Part shown: piece by piece, positions 26,142-34,702 of the stretch
Position numbering within the stretch: the first letter of the stretch is position 1
Layout of the letters: the number at the start of each line of letters is the position of its first letter
Origin: Candidatus Cloacimonadota bacterium
GTDB lineage: Bacteria; Cloacimonadota; Cloacimonadia; Cloacimonadales; Cloacimonadaceae
Assembly (NCBI GenBank): GCA_029781115.1
Contig: JAKOXG010000017.1
Span: 1-64,000, forward strand
Length of the DNA stretch: 64,000 nt
Direction of reading: 5' to 3'
Program-made: the position numbers and the translations under genes
The notes under the pieces: model-generated
The model's database searches: none
What the model was told of the DNA's origin: nothing
The model's input: the letters and a program-made list of their open reading frames with translations, nothing else

Positions 26142-26287
26142 CATCTGTGGGAAAAACAAAGAGCCCCAGAACCATCAGGATTGCCACCAAAAGCATGCGC
26201 ATTTTCGCCACCTGCGTCAGCGACTGACTACTGACAACTGACGACTGACAACTGGCCGACCCCGTCGGCTCCAGCGTCAGAGCTGAC
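26142..26287. repeat. Intergenic micro-hairpin and heptamer-repeat cluster, copy 2
   Basis: It holds GTCAG-CGA-CTGAC (26216-26228), GCCGAC-CCC-GTCGGC (26255-26269) and GTCAG-AG-CTGAC (26276-26287). There are four uninterrupted heptamers, CTGACTA, CTGACAA, CTGACGA, CTGACAA (26224-26251), in which only the sixth base varies. It shares its lead-in (CATCTGTGGGAAAAA) and order with 24943-25076. It lies just upstream of the riboswitch promoter. Confidence 0.6.
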
Positions 26288-26311
26288 ACCTAACCCCTAA
26301 CACTTTTCTCA

Positions 26312-26339
26312 TTGACAGCTTTGCGCATCAAATTATCAT
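26312..26339 (+). promoter_or_regulatory. Promoter of the riboswitch-controlled gene
   Basis: TTGACA (26312-26317), 16-base spacer, TATCAT (26334-26339). Transcription would begin near 26346, where the cobalamin aptamer starts. Confidence 0.55.
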
Positions 26340-26347
26340 GGCGTTCA

Positions 26348-26515
26348 AACAGTTGGTGCTACTAAATAGGTAAAAGGGAATCTCGTGCAAAGCGAGAGCG
26401 GTAACCGCCACTGTGAGCGACCATTGCAAGGCTTGGCCCTGTCACTGAGTTGACAATCGCTTGGGAAGGCAGGGTTATATACAGATAGCCGTCGCGAGCC
26501 AGGAAACCTGCCACC
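26348..26515 (+). ncRNA. Cobalamin (AdoCbl-type) riboswitch
   Basis: The conserved blocks occur in the right order: GGTGCTACTAAATAGG lead, TAAAAGGGAA, GAGCGGT, CCGCCACTGT (the B12 box region), a P6-type stem AGCGA/TCGCT, GGGAAGGC, and the terminal AGCCAGGAAACCTGCC. A hairpin with outer stem GCTTTC/GAAAGC and inner GCCATA/TGTGGC follows (26520-26558) and could act as expression platform. AAGGAG and ATG 26603 come next. B12 binding normally lowers expression of the downstream gene. Confidence 0.9.
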
Positions 26516-26602
26516 GGAAGCTTTCTGATGCCATACGGTTTTATGTGGCTGAAAGCAAAGTAGTTCCCTCGAAAAAACCAATATTCAAGGAGAACTAAAG
26601 TC

Positions 26603-27841
26603 ATGACAAACAAAAGACTTTTCCTCACGTTGCTGGGCTTGTTTTTGATGTTTCAGCTCAGCGCAGCACTTATTTATGTGGTGAATTCTGGATCCCGCAC
26701 CCTCTCGCGGATCGACACCGAAACCAATGAAGTCAACAACAGCTTTGCCCAATTGGGCATCACCGCCAATACAATGGCAATCGATGAGGATCACATCTGG
26801 GTGGTCTGCAGCGGTGACAACGCCATTTTGGAGCTCGACCGCCATACCGGCGCTCAAATCCGTTACATGGAAGTGGAGGCCTCATCAAATCCTTACGACG
26901 TGCTCAAAATCGGCGAATACCTTTATGTGACCGGTCTTTTCTCGGATAAGGTCTACAAGATCAGCCTTGCAGATGGCAATGTGGCCGCATTTCTGGATGT
27001 GCCCGTCTCACCACAGGGCTTGGCCACCGACGGAGAATACCTCTATGTGGCCGTTACAGGAGGTTATCACATGAACTATGCGGATTCACGCGTCTGTGTG
27101 ATCAACCTGAGCGATTTTACCATCGAGACCAGTATTAATGTGTGGACAAACCCCCAATTTGTCGTTGTTCATAATGGCAAACTGCACGTCTCCTCCGCGG
27201 GAAATTGGCAAAACATCACTGGAAAGGTGCAAATCATCGACATCCCCAGTTGGGAGATCGAAGCCACGGTGGAATTGGGCGGACAACCCGGCTCCCTCTG
27301 GATCGCAAACGATGAGAGAGCACTGGTGGGAGATGCCTATGGAGCGGGCTTCTATATGTATATGGCAGATACTTATCAGATACTGAATGGCTATGGCAAC
27401 CTCATGCAACCGGGAGGCTATGTTGTTGATGGAACCGATAATGAGATTGCCGTGCTCCAGTATATCTATGAGCAAGACTGCATAGTCTATCTGCTGAACT
27501 ATGACCTCAGCATCAAGACACAATACAGCACAGCTATTTCGAGCTCAGACCTCAAGTTTTACACATCACCCACCAGCAATGACGACCTGGTTCTGCAACC
27601 CAAACTCAACGTGTATCCCAATCCTGTTGTGAAAAACGGAGTGCTGAACTTTGAGAGTGAGAGCAAATCACCCATGAAGGTGAGCCTCTACGACATCAGG
27701 GGACGCAAGGTGTTGGAAACCCAGAGCCTGGGCGGGAATGTGTCGCTGGATCTGGCCGGTAAAGCTTTGAGCTCCGGCATGTATCTGTATAAAATTCAGC
27801 AAAGAGACAGGATCAAGACAGGCAAGATTATCGCCATGTAA
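26603..27841 (+). CDS. Secreted YVTN-type beta-propeller with C-terminal sorting domain; candidate surface cobalamin-binding protein (BtuG-like)
   Basis: The 412-aa protein has a signal peptide (~1-22). About seven propeller-type repeats follow (IYVVNSGSRTLSRIDTET, DEDHIWVVCSGDNAILELD, IGEYLYVTGLFSDKVYKI, DGEYLYVAVTG and so on, ~23-330). A type IX-style tail closes it (YPNPVVKNGVLNFES, LYDIRGRKVLETQ, LSSGMYLYKI). The cobalamin riboswitch immediately upstream ties it to B12. In Bacteroides the B12-binding surface protein BtuG is also a beta-propeller under cobalamin control, so a capture role is the best inference. It is not a lipoprotein, unlike BtuG. The ribosome binding site is AAGGAG. No btuB is in the window. 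Confidence 0.75.
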   Translation: MTNKRLFLTLLGLFLMFQLSAALIYVVNSGSRTLSRIDTETNEVNNSFAQLGITANTMAIDEDHIWVVCSGDNAILELDRHTGAQIRYMEVEASSNPYDVLKIGEYLYVTGLFSDKVYKISLADGNVAAFLDVPVSPQGLATDGEYLYVAVTGGYHMNYADSRVCVINLSDFTIETSINVWTNPQFVVVHNGKLHVSSAGNWQNITGKVQIIDIPSWEIEATVELGGQPGSLWIANDERALVGDAYGAGFYMYMADTYQILNGYGNLMQPGGYVVDGTDNEIAVLQYIYEQDCIVYLLNYDLSIKTQYSTAISSSDLKFYTSPTSNDDLVLQPKLNVYPNPVVKNGVLNFESESKSPMKVSLYDIRGRKVLETQSLGGNVSLDLAGKALSSGMYLYKIQQRDRIKTGKIIAM

Positions 27842-28100
27842 ACCCCTTTTATAAACGATAATTATGGGGAGATTGCTTGGCTGCAGGTGGCCTGATGAAG
27901 TGCCATCATACCTCTGTTTGGAGTCGATCCACCAGAGGCCGCCTTTCTCCTTCGGCAAGCTCAGGCTGTCTCCCCTCCTTGAATAAATGAATTGACGTAT
28001 TTGGGTAGTCGTTTATCTTGACCCGAATGGGTAGTGTGGCCTTCTTGTGACCCCTATCCACCGATTATCATTATAAATAAACGCCTCAGGAGATTTTGAG

Positions 28101-29591
28101 ATGAAAGCAATATTTACTATCGATGTGGAAGACTATTTCCACACTGTGGAAGGAGAAAACGTTCCCACGCTCAAAGATTGGGATTCACTGGAACACCGGG
28201 TGGTGAAAGACACTCAGAAACTCCTGGATATTTTGGATGACTATGGTGTGCATGCCACCTTTTTCATCCTGGGTTATGTGGCTCAACATCATCCCGAACT
28301 GGTCAAGGAGATCAGCGCCCGAGGTCATGAGGTGGCTTCGCATGGAATGTATCACAAAAATGTTTCCCAGATGACCCGTGAAGAGTTTGCCCAGGATGTG
28401 GCCTCCTGCAAAGCCCTGCTTGAAGACATCTGCGGTCAGGAAGTTATCGGCTACCGCAGCCCGGGCTTCTCGCATTCGGAAGACCTCTCCTGGATGATGG
28501 ATGTGCTCTATGATCAGGGCTTCAGGTTCGATTCATCCGTCTTCCCCGGCCTCAGGTTTGATAGTGGAATCGAGAGTGATGAGCTCAATCCGCATTGGAT
28601 CGAAACCACCAACGGCCGCATCTTTGAGATTCCCATCTCCGTCACACCCGTAGCAGGCAAGAATATCTGCTTCTTTGGGGGCGGCTATTTGAGGCTGTTT
28701 CCACAATGGCTGATCCTGAAGATGGTCGAGAGGCTGAAGAGTCAGCATCAGACACCGCTTTTCTACATCCATCCCCGAGAGATAGACCCCCAGCACCCCC
28801 GCTTCAAGATGAAGCCGGTAAACTACTTCCGCTCCTATGTCAATCTGGACACCGTGGAGAGCAAGATCCGCGCCATCCTCTCGCAAAACAGCTTTGTAAC
28901 CTGCGGGGAATATATGCGTTTGTTTGAAACGGACAGGGAAAAGCTCTTTATGGAGGACAAGACGGCCGGCTTTTTCGATGGTTATGCCTCCGGATTTGAC
29001 TCCATCTATGGCTCCAAAAACAATGCCTTCTGGCGCTTTATCAACAAGCATTTCCGCAAAGCCATGCTCTATAGATTTCAAGAAGTAATCAACTCCTGCG
29101 ATGCAGGCGAAGATAAAACGGCTCTGGACGTGGGCTGCGGACCGGGACAATATATGGTAGCCCTGGCTCAGAAAGGCCTCGCGCACATTCACGGCTTGGA
29201 TTTTGCGCCCCTGATGATTGACTTAGCCAAGGAAAACGTAGCCAAAGCGCAGGTGCAGGATAGATGCAGCTTTGAGGTGGGCGACTTTTTGACCTACAAG
29301 GATGACAAGCAATACAACTACGTGATCTGCATGGGATTTATGGACTATATCAAGGAGCCTGAGTTGGTGATCAACAAGGCTTTGGAGCTGGCTTCGGAGA
29401 AGGCAATGTTCAGTTTCCCCAAGTCTGGCGGTCTCTTGGCTGCTCAGAGACAGCTCAGATACAAGTTCAAGTGTCCCCTATACTTATACAGCGACGCCCA
29501 GGTGCACAAGCTCTTCGGCAACCGTCCCGGCTGGAAATACATCTTCAAGGATTGTGACCGGGATTTCTTTGTGACTATGCAGCGTTTGTAA
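28101..29591 (+). CDS. Polysaccharide deacetylase fused to a SAM-dependent methyltransferase
   Basis: This is a single 496-aa frame with two enzyme domains. Residues ~1-270 are a NodB-type deacetylase of the XrtA/DUF3473 group: TIDVEDYFH at the start, HATFFILGYVA, GHEVASHGMYH (metal-binding His pair), GYRSPGFSH and the FYIHPREIDP block. Residues ~295-496 form a class I methyltransferase with motif I ALDVGCGPGQYMVAL (~340-354) and a following GLDFAPLMIDLA. Together they could deacetylate and methylate one extracellular or lipid-linked glycan. The ribosome binding site is AGGAG. The gene is monocistronic. There is no frameshift at the joint, around residue 290. Confidence 0.8.
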   Translation: MKAIFTIDVEDYFHTVEGENVPTLKDWDSLEHRVVKDTQKLLDILDDYGVHATFFILGYVAQHHPELVKEISARGHEVASHGMYHKNVSQMTREEFAQDVASCKALLEDICGQEVIGYRSPGFSHSEDLSWMMDVLYDQGFRFDSSVFPGLRFDSGIESDELNPHWIETTNGRIFEIPISVTPVAGKNICFFGGGYLRLFPQWLILKMVERLKSQHQTPLFYIHPREIDPQHPRFKMKPVNYFRSYVNLDTVESKIRAILSQNSFVTCGEYMRLFETDREKLFMEDKTAGFFDGYASGFDSIYGSKNNAFWRFINKHFRKAMLYRFQEVINSCDAGEDKTALDVGCGPGQYMVALAQKGLAHIHGLDFAPLMIDLAKENVAKAQVQDRCSFEVGDFLTYKDDKQYNYVICMGFMDYIKEPELVINKALELASEKAMFSFPKSGGLLAAQRQLRYKFKCPLYLYSDAQVHKLFGNRPGWKYIFKDCDRDFFVTMQRL

Positions 29592-29738
29592 ACGACATCA
29601 GTATCCCGCAAAAGGCGCGGAACTTAGGCTCTTTTCGGGAGTTGCGGCTTCCCCGTAGAGCATTTTTAACTTTTTGTGGTTGACAAAAATCACAATTCCG
29701 TGGGGGGTGTTTATATAAACATCTAAATATGAGGTAAA

Positions 29739-32700
29739 ATGGCTCGTCTATTCAGCAAAGACTACCATGAACGCTCGACGTCCTGGTATTTCAATCATGC
29801 GATCATCGCTTTGGAGGCTGGCAACTTGGAGTTCTGGCACTCTGTGGATGAGAAGGGAAATTATCACATCCGCTTTTTCCCTGTTGAAGCTGTGCGCAGC
29901 CATTTTTCTGAACGTTTGGATATCGTTTTTGATCCCAAAACCGAGCGCGTGCTCAGCCATGACTGCTCGGAGTGCGGTACTTCAGAGGATTGCCGGCACT
30001 ACCTCTCCATATTGCGCTATGCCTACCATAATCTCAACACGGATGACTTCGACGTCCCCGCTGTAGAAACGCTTATCCGCCACGACCTCAGGACCAGCGA
30101 CAATTGGAGCAAAGCGCTGCGCGAAGCCAAGCTGGATTTGGAGGGACTTTACGATCCCAAAGCTGACAAAGTGCGGCTTTACTACCACGACTTTGCTTTC
30201 CTGAATATCAACCAACTGATCAGCCAGCTCAAGAAAGAGCCCGAAAAGCCGCATGTAGACATGGATCTCTATGCTTTAAACAGAGATGCGCTCAGCCTGC
30301 CCAAGGTTCGCTTGCTGCTCTGGTTGAGCAAAAACAGAGCCGCTCAGAGCACGGTAAACAAGTTCTTTTCCGTGGATAAGGTCTTGCTGCCGCAGCTCAT
30401 GCAGTATATTGCCGGCTGCGAAGACTTTGTGCGCATCCGGGAAAGCGGCGATGTGCTCAACTTCCACACCAAGCCCTATCCCATGAGCTTGCGCATCGAA
30501 AGAGCCGGCAGGAACAACTTTGTGGTCAAGCCCGTGATTGTGGAAGAGCTTTCCACCTACGTGGTGGGCTTTCCGCTTTGGCTCTTCTTCCGCAATGAAG
30601 TCTACCGCGTGCATCTGCCCCTGGCCGACGATGTGATCGCCAAACTGATGCAGCACAACCTGATCATCGCCCAAAAGGACTTGGTCTACTACCGCACCGT
30701 GGTGCATAAGGAACTGAAAAAGCGGGACATCTACCTGGATTTTGACCCTGATATCGCCCTGCCTGAAATCGTGGACGATGATCCCAAGATCCGCTTGGAG
30801 CTCAAGCGTTTGGGCGAAATGTATCTGATCGAGGGAACCTTGAAGTATCCCGGCGGACACACCATCCCGCTCTTTGTGACACGTTTCAATTGCTCCTTGG
30901 TACGCTGTGACTACGATCTGGATGGCCAGAGCGGCAATGCCTGGTTTTATCTGCCACCGCGGGTCTTTGCCGCTGTGGATAAGCTCTTGGAGCTCTTCCC
31001 TGATGCGGATAGGAACCGCGTGCAGCAGTATTCGCAGATCAGCTTTAGCGGCGAGGATGTATTGACCAAGCTGCGGGATCGCGTCTTTGCCATGGGAGGT
31101 GAGGATTGGGAGCTGATCATTGCCGATGATCTGGGTCACCTCTTTGTGCAAAAGGTGCCGCTCAGCGTGAGGATCGAAGCATATCAGGGTGAACAGCAGG
31201 ATTGGTTCAGCTACACCGTAAGCTATAACTACCAAGACCTTAGCTTTACGCATGAGGAGCTGAAGAAGTTTTTTAAGAGCGAAGAGGAGTTTCTCCACAC
31301 CGAGGATGGACGCCTGATCTTCATCAGCAATCCTCAGGTTTACGATGAGACGCAACGCCTGATTGAGCGCAGCGAAGCGCACAAGGATGGCGTCTATTCT
31401 GCCCGGCTGAACGAGCTGCCCTACTATCAAAAGCTGATGCGGCAAAACCCCGCCATCCAGCTCATGCAGGACGAATGGCTCAATCAGCTCTCCATCGACC
31501 TGCAGCGGCGTAGCTTAGGCCAGCCGGCTGTCTTGCCCGCAAACCTGCAAAGCATCCTGCGCGGCTATCAAAAAGCGGGCGTTGCCTGGCTGCAAATGCT
31601 GCGTCACTACGGCCTTAACGGCATCCTGGCAGACGAGATGGGCTTGGGCAAGACCATCCAGGCACTCAGCGTTTTGCAAGGCACACCGGAAGGCCGCATC
31701 TCGCTGCTGATCTGCCCCAAAACCCTGCTCTACAACTGGGTGGCGGAGATCGACAAGTTTCATACCAACATCCCGCATCTGGTGGTGGAAGGCGACAAGC
31801 TCACCCGTGAAGAGCTGCTCAGCCAGCCCAACGTCAAGCTGCTGCTCATCTCATACAGCCTGGTTTTGAACGATCTGGAACTGCTGCGGGAATTTGACTT
31901 TTACTACATCGTCTTAGACGAAGCGCAAAACATCAAAAACACCTCCGCCCAACGCACCGCCGCTATCAAGAAGCTCAAGAGTGAGAACCGCCTGGCGCTC
32001 TCCGGAACGCCGATCGAGAACAGGCTCACCGAGCTTTGGAGCATCTTTGATTTCCTCATGCCGGGCTACCTCCGCAGCCTGAAAAACTTTAAAGACACCT
32101 ACGAAAAAGCGGAAGATCAGGAGCTGGCACAACAGCGTCTGCAACGCATGGTGGCACCCTTCATCCTGCGCAGGATCAAGAAGGAAGTGCTATTGGAACT
32201 GCCGGATAAACAGGAGCAGATCTCCTGGTGCAAGCTGGGTACGGTGCAGGAAAAGGCCTACTTGCAGGTGCTGGAAAACGTCAAAAAACAGCTCTTCCCT
32301 GCAGAAAGCACCGGCGCCATCAGCTATATGCACATCCTTTCGGCGCTCACCAAGCTGCGCCAAATCTGCAACCATCCCCACCTGATCAATCCCGATATCA
32401 AGCCGGAACCGGCGGCCAGTTCCAAGCTGGAACAGCTCTTGCACCTGCTGGAGGAATCCTTGGAGGGTGGGCATAAGGTGCTGGTATTCTCGCAGTTTGT
32501 GCAGATGCTCACCATCATCCGCAGGGCTATCGAAGACTGCGGCTGGGACTACTGCTACCTGGATGGGCGCACCAAAAACCGCATGCAGGTGGTCAATGAA
32601 TTTGAGCACAATCCGGATAAGCGTATCTTTCTGATCAGCCTCAAAGCGGGTGGTACGGGCTTGAATCTCACCGTGGCGGATACAGTCATCCTCTTTGATC

Positions 32701-32927
32701 CCTGGTGGAATCCCATGGTGGAAAACCAGGCTATCGACCGCGCCCACCGTATCGGCCAAACCAATAAAGTGCAGGTGGTTAGGCTCATCTCCAAAGGCAC
32801 GGTGGAGGAGAAGATCATCGCTCTGCAGCAGAGCAAGCTCGCCATGTTTGAAAACATCGTTTCCGGTGACAGACAGGTGCTCAGCTCGCTCAGCACCGAA
32901 GATATAAAGGCACTATTTGAATATTAA
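29739..32927 (+). CDS. SNF2-family DNA helicase/ATPase with SWIM-like zinc finger
   Basis: The 1062-aa protein uses ATP to move along duplex DNA and remodel DNA-protein complexes. Its N-terminal ~590 residues include a SWIM-like CxxC..CxH cluster (CSECGTSEDCRH, ~75-88) and the bacterial SNF2-associated region. The motor domain has motif I DEMGLGKT (~630), motif II DEAQ, motif III SGTPIENRLTELW, and in lobe two GGTGLNLT, DPWWNP and AHRIGQ. All are intact, with no frameshift. It resembles the HepA/RapA-like SNF2 group of bacteria, but the exact partner is unknown. The M28 peptidase gene follows after 12 bases. Confidence 0.92.
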   Translation: MARLFSKDYHERSTSWYFNHAIIALEAGNLEFWHSVDEKGNYHIRFFPVEAVRSHFSERLDIVFDPKTERVLSHDCSECGTSEDCRHYLSILRYAYHNLNTDDFDVPAVETLIRHDLRTSDNWSKALREAKLDLEGLYDPKADKVRLYYHDFAFLNINQLISQLKKEPEKPHVDMDLYALNRDALSLPKVRLLLWLSKNRAAQSTVNKFFSVDKVLLPQLMQYIAGCEDFVRIRESGDVLNFHTKPYPMSLRIERAGRNNFVVKPVIVEELSTYVVGFPLWLFFRNEVYRVHLPLADDVIAKLMQHNLIIAQKDLVYYRTVVHKELKKRDIYLDFDPDIALPEIVDDDPKIRLELKRLGEMYLIEGTLKYPGGHTIPLFVTRFNCSLVRCDYDLDGQSGNAWFYLPPRVFAAVDKLLELFPDADRNRVQQYSQISFSGEDVLTKLRDRVFAMGGEDWELIIADDLGHLFVQKVPLSVRIEAYQGEQQDWFSYTVSYNYQDLSFTHEELKKFFKSEEEFLHTEDGRLIFISNPQVYDETQRLIERSEAHKDGVYSARLNELPYYQKLMRQNPAIQLMQDEWLNQLSIDLQRRSLGQPAVLPANLQSILRGYQKAGVAWLQMLRHYGLNGILADEMGLGKTIQALSVLQGTPEGRISLLICPKTLLYNWVAEIDKFHTNIPHLVVEGDKLTREELLSQPNVKLLLISYSLVLNDLELLREFDFYYIVLDEAQNIKNTSAQRTAAIKKLKSENRLALSGTPIENRLTELWSIFDFLMPGYLRSLKNFKDTYEKAEDQELAQQRLQRMVAPFILRRIKKEVLLELPDKQEQISWCKLGTVQEKAYLQVLENVKKQLFPAESTGAISYMHILSALTKLRQICNHPHLINPDIKPEPAASSKLEQLLHLLEESLEGGHKVLVFSQFVQMLTIIRRAIEDCGWDYCYLDGRTKNRMQVVNEFEHNPDKRIFLISLKAGGTGLNLTVADTVILFDPWWNPMVENQAIDRAHRIGQTNKVQVVRLISKGTVEEKIIALQQSKLAMFENIVSGDRQVLSSLSTEDIKALFEY

Positions 32928-32939
32928 AAGGAGCATATC

Positions 32940-34190
32940 ATGAAGCTTTATCCCATGTTGAAATCCCTCGATTTTGAGAGGATGACCGGCACCCCGGGCG
33001 AAGAAAAAGGCATGCAGGTGATCATGGGTCATCTGAACAAAATGGGCTTTGAGCCGGAAGTGGAAACATTTGAATTTGAGGGCTTTGACCCTGGCACAGC
33101 CACCATCTCCAATGGCGAAAAGAGCTACGAAGCCACGCCCTACGGCCTCTGCCCCGACGTCAGCGTCTCAGGCAAGCTGGTCTACCTGGAAAATCTGGAC
33201 GCCATCAAGTATAACCCCGGCGTCTATGATGATACCATCGTGCTGTTCTTCCACAGCGACAGCCGGCTCTACTCCTTGAGTAAACTGGCCAAGGTGAAGG
33301 CCTTTATCGGCATTTCTGCGCCCTTTAAATCTGCATATTCCTTTTCACACCGGCAAAACCTGCCCGCCGAAGAGAGCTTCCCCATCGCCATGATGCGCTA
33401 TGACGATGCGGAAAAGCTGATCAAAGACGCCGGCAAAACCATCAGCCTCACCATTAAACAAAAGGTGGAAAAGCGCCTCGGACACAACATCGTGCTGGAT
33501 ATCAAGGGCAGCGGTAAAGACGACGCCCTCACCCTCTTGGTGGGACATTACGACACCGTAGCACGCTCGCATGGCGCCTGTGACAACGCCGCCGGCAGCG
33601 TGTGCATGATCAAAGCGATTGAGCAATTTAAGAAAAAGCCACCCCTCAGAGACCTGCGCGTGATCTGGTTCAGCGGTGAGGAATTGGGCTTACTTGGCAG
33701 CTATGCCTACGTGAAGCAGCACGAAGAAGAGCTCAAAGAACGCTGTAAGCTGGTGGTCAACGTGGACTTAGCCGGCGATCCCATCGGTCGTAACGTGCTG
33801 TTTTGCCTGGGCACCAAAGAGCTGAAAGGCTATGCCGGCGGCATCCTCAAGGAAGCAGGACTGCTCTTCAGCGACAAACTCAGCCTCTATTCCAGCGACT
33901 GCATCCCCTTCAGCGTGCATGAGATACCTTCCCTCAACCTGGCCCGCGTGGGTGGGAAAGCCCTCTATCACGGTCACACCGACCAGGACGTCGCCAAACA
34001 CTGCAGCGAACAGGGGCTCACGGATGTCTATCTGGCCACCAAGACCATCTTGGACAGAGTGCTGAATGCAGAGATGTATCCCGTGGCGGAAGGCATAGAC
34101 GACTCTCTGCGTGAGAACCTGGAAAGATACCTCTGGCACTCCACCTTGGAGAAGCCCGAGCTCAAGTGGACGGAAAAGTATAAGAAGTAG
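32940..34190 (+). CDS. M28-family zinc aminopeptidase
   Basis: The 416-aa peptidase has no signal peptide. It shows the M28 metal site: GHYDTVARS (His ~202), CDNAAGSVCM (bridging Asp), WFSGEELGLLGS (catalytic Glu pair), NVDLAGD and a late YHGHTDQD histidine. A PA-like insert lies in the first half. The family releases N-terminal residues from peptides, in line with an amino-acid-fermenting lifestyle. The ribosome binding site AAAAGGAG is strong. It is probably cotranscribed with the helicase gene. Confidence 0.88.
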   Translation: MKLYPMLKSLDFERMTGTPGEEKGMQVIMGHLNKMGFEPEVETFEFEGFDPGTATISNGEKSYEATPYGLCPDVSVSGKLVYLENLDAIKYNPGVYDDTIVLFFHSDSRLYSLSKLAKVKAFIGISAPFKSAYSFSHRQNLPAEESFPIAMMRYDDAEKLIKDAGKTISLTIKQKVEKRLGHNIVLDIKGSGKDDALTLLVGHYDTVARSHGACDNAAGSVCMIKAIEQFKKKPPLRDLRVIWFSGEELGLLGSYAYVKQHEEELKERCKLVVNVDLAGDPIGRNVLFCLGTKELKGYAGGILKEAGLLFSDKLSLYSSDCIPFSVHEIPSLNLARVGGKALYHGHTDQDVAKHCSEQGLTDVYLATKTILDRVLNAEMYPVAEGIDDSLRENLERYLWHSTLEKPELKWTEKYKK

Positions 34191-34230
34191 ACTGGGCAGC
34201 TTTATACTCACCTCTTCCTTACTATACCGC

Positions 34231-34287
34231 CCGGCGATCCCTCGGTGATACTCGGGTTTTTCCCGAGAGGCTCCGAGTAATCACCGG
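34231..34287. other. Three-tier hairpin in the spacer after the M28 gene
   Basis: Nested stems can be read: CCGGCGAT (34231-34238) with ATCACCGG (34280-34287), CTCGG (34241-34245) with CCGAG (34273-34277), and CTCGGG-TTTTT-CCCGAG (34251-34267). There is no U-tract after it, so it is not a normal terminator. The CGAGTAA ... AAGTAGC ... AGGA stretch right after it resembles the middle of the 225-bp element. Confidence 0.5.
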
Positions 34288-34382
34288 CTGCTAAGTAGCC
34301 AGGAAGCAGTGCCTTAGTGACAGCCATTTGCGGGAAGCTGCCAATGATGCGGATTCTCGGGTATTTCTGTTTCCACAGAATG

Positions 34383-34512
34383 GCATCAATATTTGGCTGT
34401 ATTGTATAGCACTTCCTGGCAGGCAGTTACGCACCTGACTTCCCCGGTTTTTTGAGGTCTCAGCAGCATCGTCAGTGTATATAGTGAGAGCATGTTTTTC
34501 CAAAGTCACTTT
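34383..34512 (+). repeat. Second dispersed repeat family, copy 1
   Basis: From TCAATATTTGGC to AAAGTCACTTTTG the segment matches the minus strand of about 62690-62812. The best block is ATCGTCAGTGTATATAGTGA followed by GCATGTTTTT. It opens with the CAATATTTG module that also bounds the 225-bp element. The remainder of the 34191-34702 spacer shows no gene. Confidence 0.6.
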
Positions 34513-34702
34513 TGCAAAAGCGGTGATGGATTTGCTCATGGCAGAGTTGTGCATTCTGATCCACCGAAGCGGCTTGCGTGGTGCTGATGGCTGAACCCAG
34601 CCCGCCCCAAGGGACAACTCCCCCACCCCCAAAAGATTTCCCTTGACGCACAGAGCCCTTTTCTTTTGAATGACCCTATCAAAGATTGTTGAGGTTTATA
34701 GC

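Noticed and set aside
25014-26287. Possible CRISPR array in the hairpin/heptamer clusters
   Set aside because: Repeats are only 7 bases or lone hairpins, with no regular spacers, and no cas gene is in the window.
34291-34632. 113-aa minus-strand frame after the M28 gene
   Set aside because: It covers repeat sequence, the amino-acid sequence has no recognisable fold, and no ribosome binding site is seen.
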